64,000 nucleotides of DNA from Clarkia xantiana subsp. parviflora. Taxonomy: Eukaryota > Streptophyta > Magnoliopsida > Myrtales > Onagraceae. The notes under the pieces are model-generated. The model saw only the letters and a program-made list of their open reading frames with translations. It was not told where the DNA came from and made no database searches. This document shows positions 45,098 through 55,540 of the stretch, piece after piece. The position numbers were made by a program, and so were the translations under genes. Location: positions 6,246,298-6,310,297 of the forward strand of contig JAPTYO010000011.1 in assembly GCA_036873135.1 (NCBI GenBank), given 5' to 3'. The number at the start of each line of letters is the position of its first letter. Position 1 is the stretch's first letter.

Positions 45098-45590
45098 AAT
45101 AATGAATGGAATCAAGAAAACCAAGCGTGCGCATAGTGGAAGAAGCACGAACGAAGGACTGTAGTCTTCATCTTTAACGTAAATGCAGCAGCTGTTAGGT
45201 AGCTGCCTGCCTGCAGCTGATATATATATATATAGTGTCTGAAAGCGAAACATAATTTCTCAAGCTAGTTATTTTATTTTATTTCTCTCTCTCTCTCTTC
45301 ACTTCTGTCAAACAAAGTATATCTTCTGGTTTTTAACTTTAGACAGCTGTTGGCCTCTTTCTTTGCCTTCTTTCATTTTCTCATCAATGCATGGAAATTG
45401 AAATTGACTACCCTTCCCTCAACTTCTTTAAACCCTGTTGAATTTTCCACACACATTGGATCGAGCTAGAGGAGAGGAGAAGAGGGTTGCAATGTGCATG
45501 CTTACGTGTGTGTAAAACTAGTTGGTAGGAATTAGAAGAATTCAACACTCACGTTATAAACAAATCTAAAATAATGTTTGATTGATTGAT
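43930..45590. other. AT-rich intergenic DNA with microsatellites
   Basis: No gene is seen. It contains long TA runs (one at 44,151-44,204 and one at about 45,063-45,092) and a short CT run near 45,285. The sequence between 45,100 and 45,480 looks promoter- or leader-like (CT-rich), but no coding exon follows it. Confidence 0.5.
44151..44204. repeat. (TA)n microsatellite, about 27 units
   Basis: Uninterrupted TA dinucleotide run of about 54 bp, a likely length-variable locus. Confidence 0.95.
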
Positions 45591-45599
45591 TATATATTT

Positions 45600-46562
45600 G
45601 GGTTAAAACTATGAAAGGTCTGAACTATCACTTATATTAACGGGAGAGGTCTGAAATTTAAAAAGTTAATAATTGAGGTCTGAAATTTCAATTTTGTTGA
45701 TAACAGCGGTCTCCGTTAGTTTTTTCCGTTAAAACTAACGGAAGTTGGTCACATGCATGGCATGTGACCGGAAATAAAATAAATTTCCAAAAATGCCCTT
45801 CAATCAAGTGTGCCTCTCACATGCTTGGAGTGAAAAGACCAAAATGCCATTGAAGCCACCACAGTACTCCGGCGACCACCAATCTTACTCCGGCGACCAC
45901 CACCGTATTCCGGCGACCACCACTAAGGCTCCGATTAGGCCAAAATCGGAGCCACCGGCCCCGATTGGGCTCCGATCGGAGCTTTGTGGCTCCGGCCGGG
46001 GCCACAGAGCTCTGATCTGGAGCTCTGTGGCTCTGGTCGGGGCCACAGAGCTTCAGATCGGAGCTCTATGGCCCCGGCCGGAGCCACAGAGCTCCAGATC
46101 GGAGCTTTTTTGGCTCCGATCGAAGCTTTTTGGCCCCGATCGGAGCTTTTTGGCCCCGATCGGAGCTTTTTGGCCCCGATCGGAGCTTTTTTTGCTGAGG
46201 TGGTGGCCGGAGTCGGGACGCCGGAGTCGAGGTGGTGGTCGTCGGAGTCGGGTGGTGGTCGCCGGAGTCGGGTGGTGGTGGCCGGAGTCAGGTGGCGGTG
46301 ACCGGAGTTGGGTGGTTTTAATTTGACTTTAGGGGTAAAATTGTCATTTCACATTTTCTTAAATAAGATATTAAATAAAACAAAATATTAAATGGGCAAA
46401 AATGTCATTTCACACAATTCTATTAAATATAACCCTAAAAAAGGACGGAAAACCTCAAATCAACAAAATTGAAATTTCAGACCTCTGTTATTAACTTTTT
46501 AAATTTCAGACATCTTCCGTTAACATGGGTGATAGTTCAGACATTTCATAGGTTCTTAACCC
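45600..46562. mobile_element. GC-cored Mutator-type foldback element, 963 bp
   Basis: Starts GGGTTAAAACTATGAAAGG, ends GGTTCTTAACCC, and is flanked by a perfect 9-bp duplication TATATATTT (45,591-45,599 and 46,563-46,571). Arms of about 180 bp repeat AGGTCTGAA phrases. The core (45,850-46,310) is a large palindrome: CCGGCGACCACC units on the left, GGTGGTGGCCGGAGTCGG on the right, and GATCGGAGC / GCTCCGATC repeats between. The 177-codon open frame is made of these repeats and is not a gene. Confidence 0.85.
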
Positions 46563-46571
46563 TATATATTT

Positions 46572-47295
46572 GGTTACTGACACTGGACCTAGCCCTAGGC
46601 TAGGTCTAGCTGGGTCAATTGGGACATATAGCCAATTGAACCCAATTGGGACTAGGTCCCAATTGGCCTGCCAGACCTAGCTTAGGGCTAGCTCCGACTC
46701 TGGGTCGGAGTCGCCGAACCCAGGCGAACCCGACCCTGGGTCGGACCTAGCCCTAATTTAGATCTGGCTAGGTCAATTTGGGTTAAGGGTTTGGTTTTGA
46801 AATTTTAGGACTAAATTGAACAAATTAAAAGTTAGGGATGTATTAAATAGACTAAATTGAAACAAATTCAAAAGTTTAGGGCGGTCACGTGCATGGCACA
46901 TGCCACTTAATGGCCAATTTGGACGGAAAGTTAACGGTGGTACCAAAATGATACAAAGTTGAAAGAATTGGTACCAAAAGTATACAAAAAAATAGAAGTG
47001 GTACCAAAAGTGGATTCTGTGCAAAGAAGTGGTATGAAAATGTACTTAACCCCATTTTTTTTATCTGGGTAAGATAAGATATAATTAACTAAGGTTTTTT
47101 TTTTTTTGTAATTAAAATAAGAAAGTTAAAAATAGTATATAACATATATATAGAGATTAAATAAATCACTGAGTATGTCATGAAATTTACATAATCAGGC
47201 CAAACATTCCAAAAAAAATCACATTTTTAGAAATAAATTACATTTTCAGAATTTAATACAAACAAATATTTATCTACAATAACAAAAAAATAATA
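46572..47295. other. Half of a further foldback element, then AT-rich DNA
   Basis: 46,590-47,060 carries GACCTAGCCC / GGGTCGGAC palindromic repeats followed by an arm ending GAAAATGTACTTAACCCC. The same arm, inverted, occurs at 50,740-50,950. Each looks like half an element whose other half has been lost. Confidence 0.5.
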
Positions 47296-47299
47296 TGAC

Positions 47300-48895
47300 A
47301 CAACCTTTGTTAAGATCGAGATTTTAACTACGATCGTTTTAGGGTAGGATCGAAACGTTCGTACAATTAGATCATAAATCGTAAAATCATACAAAAATTA
47401 CAAATTAATATATGATATAAGAAAAAAATCTATAATATATTATACTATATAGATTAACATTACTATTTTGTAAAATAAATAAACGACAACCCAAAAAAGA
47501 ATTATTTAATATATGTATAAATTTATCAAATTAATCATCTATATAAAATATAACTAGTTTTCTTAAATGTAAGAATACATTAAATCGTCTAACACTTAAA
47601 GTAGATGTTGGGATCTCTATAAAATGAAATACTTGACACTGGAAGAATTTATATCTGAAACTACAACCAAGAAAAATATATGTTAGAAAGGACGGACGCG
47701 TCACCCAAAATTAAAAGACAAGTCATTCTCTAAAATTGATATAAGGCGGCGACACCTAAAAGGCGGTAAACCTTATCTCTAAATATACTAAACAAGTACT
47801 TAGGGATTGATGTCAACTCCTAATGAAGAGGTAACCACCTGCTTGTCACCTACTGAGAGGAAACGATACCTTCTAAGGAAAAGGAGTCGGTGACATGCTT
47901 GTCACATATTGATAGGAAATCTTTCCTCTAAAGGAAGATGAGGTGGCGACCTGCTTGACACCTCCTGAGAGGAAACCATTCCTCCTAAGAAAGAGGAGGT
48001 GGCGACCTACTTAATCACGTTTGGAGAGAAATCATTCTTCCTTAGATCGAGGAGGGTGACTACATGCTTGTCATCTACTGACCTATTACACATATCTTCA
48101 TTAATAAGGAAAAGGCGGATATCGCCCTGTCCACCAATCACCAAAGGGGACTGCCGCCCATAAATGTTGGTTTAAGGACACTTATAAATAGCAAGATCTC
48201 TATATTCATCAAAAATATTCTCAATATATTTCCACTGCTACACTAATTTAAGCTTCAGAGTGGAATCATTAGGCACAATACTACATTTTCCCTTTTGCAG
48301 GTCCTGACCTAAGAAGAAACAACAAAGAAGACTAATAAGTCACATACTCTTCAATGCCAACCTAGGCGGGACACTCAAGGAGCCGACCTAGGCGGGACTC
48401 AAGGAGCCGACTACGAAGTAGTCGGACTTTGAGATTCAACAAAAGATATCTGACTATAAATAATTATAACAGACTACTTTTTGATGTTGTATGTTTTTGT
48501 ATACCAACAAATGATATTAATATAGAAGAAAGTGTTTCGGAGATAACGTACAACTTACTTCGTAACTTTTAAAACAACTTTAAAATAATTTGTAAATTTG
48601 AGAGAATTCAATGTTGCCACCCTAAATTTATTGAGTAATGGATACCTTAATTTGCTCAATTCGAAATTAATTATCGAATCCATTACTATGAACGATTTTA
48701 CGTTAACTTGAATTGTAGGAATGTATAATCGTTTTACTTACTTAGAATCATAAAATGATAAGATCATAATCATATTTTTTTTAAAATACTATATAATTAA
48801 GATCATACTAAGGATCTAGATCATTTTGCTTGACTATAATCGTAAAATTATAAGATGTGAATTAGGATGATAGATTAGGATGATGACAAACTTAA
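47300..48895. mobile_element. GATC-rich element interrupted by an LTR-like insertion
   Basis: The left piece (about 47,305-47,640: AAGATCGAGATTTTAACTAC) and right piece (about 48,640-48,895: AAGATCATACTAAGGATCTAG, TTGACTATAATCGTAAAATT) are mutually inverted in part and resemble 11,602-11,990. The middle is occupied by the unit at 47,681-48,441. Terminal duplications could not be fixed. Confidence 0.4.
47681..48441 (+). mobile_element. LTR-like unit (probable solo LTR), with 56-bp internal tandem repeats
   Basis: Starts TGTTAGAAAGGACGG and ends GAGATTCAACA, so the termini TGTT...AACA are inverted. It contains a TATA-like CTTATAAATAGC (about 48,183) and then, downstream, a TTGCAGGTCCTGAC stretch as in plant Ty3 LTRs. 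Between 47,820 and 48,090, four to five units of about 56 bp repeat (GGTGGCGACCTGCTTG ... GAGAGGAAACC). No matching 5-bp duplication was found, so identity is tentative. Confidence 0.5.
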
Positions 48896-49294
48896 TATGA
48901 CAGGAGTTTAGAGTTTTAGCCACGTGCAGATTAGGATTAATAAAATGGTGAAAAGATAGACTTTAGAGTTTTAGGCACGTGAAATGGTTAAAAAGGTTAA
49001 TAATTAAAGTAAACTTGGTAACTAATGATTCTGTAGAAGATCTTTTAGTTTGGAAATTGGAACACTGAGTGACTGGATAGAAGAAATGATAATTAAGAGA
49101 CCCCTTAATTTAATCATACGGAAACATAAGTTGTTGGGAATGTATGGGTAACAAATAAAGAGGTTTCTTCTCTTTAGGTCTACTAGGGTCGGTAGTTTCT
49201 AACTTTTTATTTATATGGTTTTGATTCCCAGGTGCAAGCTGTCAACCCTAACCTTCTTTCCTTTCAGTAACTAGATAATAGTAAAAAATATATC
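48896..49294. other. Intergenic spacer, no feature seen
   Basis: AT-rich and without recognisable genes. Two copies of a TTTAGAGTTTTAG-CACGTG phrase lie near 48,906 and 48,961. Confidence 0.5.
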
Positions 49295-49878
49295 GGGTTA
49301 ATTCTCAAATTACTAGCTTTAACGTGGAAATGCATTTTGAAAGTTGGATTTATTTTTGTAGCAAAATTGCTAGCTGAACTTTTGCTCTTATGCAATTTGC
49401 TAACTTTGTCAATTTTTTCTTTCATTACGAACGGAATATATTTTCTAAAAAGTTTTACTATAATTTTAAAATAACCTCAATTTTTATATAAAAGCAAATA
49501 TAAATATCGAAAAAATTAGAATGGTACATATTATACCAACAAAAGAGAGTTAAATATATAACCACAAAGTCCAAAAATTAAAACTAAAATTAAATTTTTT
49601 TTTGTATGCCATATTTTTCTTTTTATATATTTCTTAATATGTATTATTTGAAAATTAGATTTTATATAAACATCATGTCAATATATTATTATAGTAAAAC
49701 TTCAGGGTGTTTTTAACAATTTTTTAAAGTATTTTTCGTTCAAAGTTAACGGAAAAATAGACGGAGCTTGTATTTTGCATAATATAGAAAATTCAGCTAA
49801 CAATTTGCTACAAAACAAAGTATGGCTAGCAATTTGCACGTTCATGTAAAGTTTAGCTAGAAATTTGGTAATTATCCC
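49295..49878. mobile_element. Long-TIR foldback element, 584 bp
   Basis: Left end GGGTTAATTCTCAAATTACT and right end mirrored (GGTAATTATCCC). The arms share the phrase GCTAGCAATTTG several times, including near 49,370 and 49,830. Candidate 9-bp flanks match at only 6 positions. It lies 40 bp from the next foldback. Confidence 0.65.
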
Positions 49879-49917
49879 TAATATAGATACATTTGCACTC
49901 ATTTTAGATTACATATA

Positions 49918-50729
49918 GGGTCAATAACCTGGGAGAGGTCTGAAGATTGATCCTTGTGAATTTGAGAGGTCTGAAGATTGAAATGGTGATAACTGAGGTC
50001 TGAAGTTTGGACTTTGTGATTTTTAGGTTTTCCGTCCAAATTTTCTGTTAAATTTAACAGAACCGCATGAAATGTCAAAAATACCCTTTTGTAATATTTG
50101 AATTAATAAAAAGTTTAATTAATATAAAGATGAAATGACAAAAATACCCCTGTCCATAATTTAAACCTAACCCAACTCCGACCACCACCACGACTCCGGC
50201 CGGCCACCACCCAACTCCGACGACCACCACTCACGACTCCGACGACCGCCACCACGGCCCCAATTGGGCCCAAATCGGAGCCACCAGCCCCGCTGGGGCC
50301 CAAATCGGAGCCACAAAGCTCCGATTTGGAGCTCTGTGGCTCCGATTTGGGCCCAATCGGGGCCGGTGGCTCCGATTTGGGTCCAATTGGGGCCGTGGTG
50401 GCGGTCGTCGGAGTTGTGAGTGGTGGTAGCCGGAGTTGGGTGGTGGCCGGAGCCGTGGTGGTGGCCGGAGTTGGGTGGTGGCCTTAAGGGCATTTTCCTC
50501 TTTTCATTCAATCATGTGAGATGCAAGAAGGGTATTTTTGGAATTTTATTTTATTTCTGGTCACATGCTATGCACATGACCAACTTCCGTCAGTTTTAAC
50601 GGAAAAAACTAACGGAGACCTCTATTATCTACAAGTCGAAACTTCAGACCTCTGTTATCACCATTTCAATCTTCAGACCTCTCAAATTCACAAGGGCCAA
50701 TCTTCAGACCTCTCTCAGGTTATTGACCC
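49918..50729. mobile_element. GC-cored Mutator-type foldback element, 812 bp
   Basis: Ends GGGTCAATAACCTGGGAG and the inverse, flanked by TTACATATA (49,909-49,917) and TTAAATATA (50,730-50,738), 8 of 9 identical. The arms hold repeated AGGTCTGAAGATTG. The core (50,165-50,480) is an almost continuous palindrome of more than 300 nt, with CCACCACCC / GGGTGGTGG units at the edges and GGCCCAAATCGGAGCC in the middle. Confidence 0.85.
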
Positions 50730-50739
50730 TTAAATATAC

Positions 50740-51407
50740 AGATAAATGTACTTTTCATACCACTTGTTTGACAGGAATCCATTTTTCATACCACTTGCTT
50801 TTTTTGTACACTTTTGGTACCAAACGTTTGCATTTTGTACCATTTTAGTACTTCCATAAAATTTCCATATGATTTAGCCGTTAAGAGTCACGTATCGTGC
50901 ACTTAAGTGGCCTTACACTTTTGATTTTGTTCAATTTAGTCCTAAAATTTTAAAATTGAACCCTAAACCCAAATTGATCTAGCCGAAACCTAGGACTAAG
51001 TTCGACCCCGACCTATGGTCACCGGACCCAAGTGATCCCGACCCAGGGTCGGACTTAGCCCTAACCGAGGGTCGGACCCCGACCCAGGGCCGGGCCTAGT
51101 GTATATATATATATATATTTAAAAGTAATGGTTTTGACCGTTGGGGTTTTTTTTATTTTCTTTTTACAAAATAAAAAGATAAATTGTTAAAGAATATTAT
51201 AAATAAAAATAAGCATCTAGGATATGTTGGGGGTAATGGGGTCTCACTACCTAACCCCGTCCCCCGTTGCTTTTCCTTAAACAAATTTGCTTTAGGCCTT
51301 AGGCTAGTCATGCTTGAAGGAAATTTAATGGGTATTATGATTAATTAATTTTTGCTTCTACCTCCACAACATTAATGTATTGAACTACTACCTCCATTGT
51401 AACAATA
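50740..51407. other. Half foldback arm and spacer
   Basis: 50,740-51,100 is the mirror of the arm at 46,780-47,060, with GGTCGGAC repeats at its inner end, cut off at a TA run near 51,105. The rest is AT-rich without features. Confidence 0.5.
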
Positions 51408-51415
51408 GATTCAAC

Positions 51416-52395
51416 TAGGGCGGAGCAAAAACCTGACAAACCCGAATTCCCGAAAAATCCGCCCTAGCTCGCTCCGAAAAGCCCGTCCTGAAATTGGGCC
51501 GAGCCCGTATGGGAGGGACTTTTACTCCCAACTAGGGCTAGGGATTTTTTCAAAATATCCCGAAAGTCCTGAAAGTCCCGAATGTCCCTAATTCAACATT
51601 TACAACTTAAGTAATCTAATTATACTTAAACTACGTGTGCGAAATTAATAAATTTGTTTGTAAACTTGATGTATTTGATCGTGAATTCGATGTATGTGTT
51701 GATGAATTCAATGTATGTGACATGTGTTCGTGAATTTGATGAATGCTTGAACTTGAATTTATATTGAGTTGAAAATTAATAATTATTTCCATTTTAGGTG
51801 TAAACTAGGGTTGTCCCTAGCCCGTTCCGAATTTGAAATTTCCCGACCAAGTAGGAACTTTTTCAGATGCTTAACTTAGGGCTAGGACTAGGGACAGTAT
51901 TGGAAAATCCCGAAAACTAGGTGATGCAGGCGGAACCGATTAGAGTTCGAAGATTTTTGGCCGTGAATAGTATTTTTTCGGGGCGGGCGTTCGGATTTTG
52001 GCGCGTGAATAGTGTTTTTCGGGCGGATACGGGTTTACGGTTCAGAATCACGACTATGCCGTGATATACGCTGCTTTTTGGCCAAATTCCATCATCTGAG
52101 GCCTCAACATCGCGTTTTATGTTATTTCTGGTCATTTTTTGCAGTTTTCAATTTTTTCGGGACTTGTTTGTTATTTTCGGTTATTTCATAGATTAGGGTT
52201 TTCTGTTTAAGACATTGTTGACCGAATTTTACATTCAGTTATTGATAAATCAGAAAATCGAGGTTTTTCCTCAATCATGCGTTCGATTTCGTATTGCTTT
52301 CGATTTCTGCGCATCTATCCCACCATCACGCTATATCACTAGGGTTAGGGACATTTTCTTGAAAATCCCGTCTATTTATCCCGAGCTCACCCCTA
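51416..52395. mobile_element. hAT-type element carrying a solo LTR
   Basis: Starts TAGGGCGGAGC and ends GAGCTCACCCCTA. It is flanked by a perfect 8-bp duplication GATTCAAC (51,408-51,415 and 52,396-52,403). Internal repeats of CCCGAAAGTCC / CTAGGGCTAGGG type are seen. Removing the solo LTR and one CTAGG leaves about 558 bp. Non-autonomous. Confidence 0.85.
51922..52338 (+). mobile_element. Solo LTR, family B, 417 bp
   Basis: Starts TGATGCAGGCGG and ends CACGCTATATCA, with a perfect 5-bp duplication CTAGG (51,917-51,921 and 52,339-52,343). It shares the TTTTTGGCCAAATTCC block and the ATCGAGGTTTTTCC block with the copy at 20,577. No interior is present. Confidence 0.85.
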
Positions 52396-52403
52396 GATTC
52401 AAC

Positions 52404-54359
52404 GGTTATTCAGACATGATATAACCCCTAGCTATTTGAGTGATACGACCCAAACCAACTCCCATTGGACTAAGGAACATTTTTGTTAAAGGTTTCATTG
52501 GAAGGATATTTGTGTTATTGATTTTTCTAGCTCCTTGGATTAATTGGGATTTAATAATGGCACAATATTTTTCAAAAAAAAGGAGGATTTCTTAAAAACA
52601 CCGCCTTACTTTTAGTTATTGGATCATTGTATGTGTTTGGATCGGCATTTGTATCGAGTTTCGATAATAGTGTTGGGTTTCCAATTCGATAATTCCACCT
52701 TTAAACTTTCACCTTCCAGCTAAAGTTCGATGATTAGCTAGCTGTTCCCTACTCAAATTTAATTTCTAGATAGATGATAACAAACACAGGTCCCGAACTC
52801 CAAGATGTAGCAATTTTTACTTTATATAATTATAATATAATATATATAGTATAACTTTAAACTATGTAAAACATGTCATATATGTTTATTTAAAATAATT
52901 TTCTTATTAATATGTTTTATTATTCATAAATATGATTCAAAACGACAGTAATTATTACTTTTATAAATCTCCATATGAATTTCTTGTTAAGTACTTTTTA
53001 AATTTATAAAATTAACCAAGTAATTTTCCAAAAATCATAATCAAGCCATAATAATTTATAATAATGTTACAATTAAGTCCGAACTTGATTGTGGTTTCGA
53101 ATCACAATTGGTTGGGGTCTGAACTAGCCCCAACCGATGAGGTTTGAATTGTACCACAATCGAGAGTCCAATGATCTAACTGCCCTTCATGACATGCTCG
53201 CTACCCTTAGACGAGCTAATATATATATATATCGGTTAATTTTTTTAGATTTAAGAAGTATTTAATGATAATTTTAGATAAATAATTTGACAAAAGCACC
53301 AATTATTTTTGTTTTGGAACATACTAGACCATTCAACACTGAAAAATAAAAACATAGTGTAAATTTTTTTTTGGCAAACATGTTACATATTGTATAGACT
53401 TTTTAACTACAATTTGAATGGAATTTACGTATTAAATTAATTTTTTTATTGTTTAGACGAGCATAATACATTAATCAACTTTTTTATAAATTCAAATATA
53501 TATAATTATATTTTGTCGGAATTTAATTACTGACAATTTTAATTATGCCCTTATATTATAACAATAACAGTTTTACTCTATATAAATATAAATATTTATA
53601 ATTATGATTGATTAAGTTAAAATATTATGTGGTGAAATTAGTAGATTTAAGATTTAAAATACACTAAAATCAATTAGGGTGTTATATTAGTTTCCAAGCT
53701 CATCAAATAATATTTTAATCTCTATAAGAATATATTTGTTTCATTTAATTTACTCTTAAATATTATAAGTAAAGAGTAGTAACTTTTTCTACTTTATTCT
53801 AATTTATAAATAGATTTGTCATGTAAAAGTAGATTAAAACTTTATTGTATGTTGATAATATATGAATGACATCATATATTTCTAAATTATATACATTATT
53901 ATTGTAATAAATTAATCAAAAATACAATAATATATTATTTTAGTATATTAATTTTAAAAATTAAATTTACAAGTTAATGATATTAAACTATAGCTATTAA
54001 TGCGCTAATGTTATTTTGAATTATCTGGTCCCTAATCTATATTATTATATTAAAGAAAACCGAAGCATTTTTATACTCATTAGTCAACTTCAGTTGCAAA
54101 CTTGCAACCAAGAAACAATATAAATAATTATTAACTAATTATTAAATTATGAAATGTGGAAGGCATAAACTTACTTTGGGCATGAATAGTCGCACCAACT
54201 TTCGTTGGTTATAGCAAAAAACTCAGTACGGGAGGAAAGCGATGATGAAGACAGCTGTATGAAAAATTGAGTCGTTAGACAAGCCTACAATTTTTTTTAC
54301 TTTTTTTTTTTCCAAGACAAGTCTACAATAATAACATAATAATAATAATATCAACCATG
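52404..54359. other. AT-rich intergenic DNA
   Basis: No gene or bounded element is recognised. Composition is uniformly AT-rich with short TA runs (for example near 53,220). Confidence 0.5.
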
Positions 54360-54361
54360 TA

Positions 54362-54549
54362 ACAATGGTGTGGTGGTTCAACGCCTCATCTCTTAACCAG
54401 AGATCAGGGGTTCAATCCCCGCTAGTGACCATGGGAATGGAAAATTGTTCATGGCCAACACTTTACCCCTTACGGGCTGACCTGGTGCGAGTGGGGATTA
54501 GTCTAGGTGTGGAGCAAGCATGCTACGGGTGCTGCCCTCAAAAAAAAAT
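54362..54549 (+). mobile_element. tRNA-derived SINE, about 185 bp
   Basis: A polymerase III promoter layout is visible: an A-box-like TGGTGTGGTGG near 54,366 and a B box GGTTCAATCCC at 54,409-54,419. A non-tRNA body follows and it ends in a run of A (54,540-54,549). It cannot be a tRNA gene because no cloverleaf closes after the B box. Target duplication is not clear. Confidence 0.75.
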
Positions 54550-55540
54550 GAATAAAATGGTCATTTTAATGTAATCTAAATGAATATAATTATGTTTAAT
54601 TCAACTAGGTAATGACACATGATATGAAATTGAATATTTTGATACTTAATAAAAATCAATTTAGATATTTATAGGTTTACGTTTTTCATATTTCACCTCG
54701 TGTCACAAAAAAAAGTTTTAGACAAAATCCAAAGTCATGGCATATAAATAAAGTTATATTATTTTATTTAATATCTATAAATAAATTTATTTTTTATTTA
54801 TTATCTATATTTTTTACTTTATGTATTGCAAATAAAGAGTCATAATTATGGTCTTCTGATTTATAAATTAGTTGTTTCATTTAAATATAGATGCGAAAAA
54901 ATTATAATAATATATAATATAATATCATATATTTATATGTATATGTATATTAATCTTATAAATTAATTAAGAATAAAATGAAAAATTCTTTGAATACATA
55001 TATTTTGTTTTAAAATAAATTTCTGCATAAAACAAGTCGATAATCATAACTTAACTTTTTATGTACTTTAAATTTGTTGTGATGCACGGATTAATGACTT
55101 GTTAATAATATGTTGATATTTGTTATGTTGGAAATAATGTTAGATCATCGCAAATATTAACCGATAACAAATGCGGAAAATTTACCGGTTATGATGATCT
55201 CCACAAATGAAGTCGATGCTCTCAAGAAGGTATTTCACCAACGATCTTTTCAATTTCTTAACGAATTAATATCACATACTACTCAAAAGACTTCACGTGA
55301 TTGAATTATGCTTTATTTTTTTATTTTGATTTTCAAATTTTAAGGAAGGTAGCAATTTACTTGGAAATTAGAATTTAGTAAGCTAATTTTTATTAAATAT
55401 AATAAAGTTATAATGTGAAAAGGAAAAAAATAAGGGAAAAAGTTAATTGAAAAAAATTGCATTTTGGATAACAAAATCACGTATTTATATTTAAATTAAA
55501 TGTTATTTTAGAAAATATATGTATTCATACTTTATATCTT
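54550..55540. other. AT-rich intergenic DNA
   Basis: Nothing recognisable seen on either strand. Confidence 0.5.

Noticed and set aside
45793..46326. 177-codon frame as a Pro/Arg-rich protein
   Set aside because: It is built from the palindromic repeats of a foldback element and has equivalents in other frames.
54362..54430. A tRNA gene at the B-box sequence
   Set aside because: A and B boxes are present but no acceptor stem closes; the body and A-tail make it a SINE.
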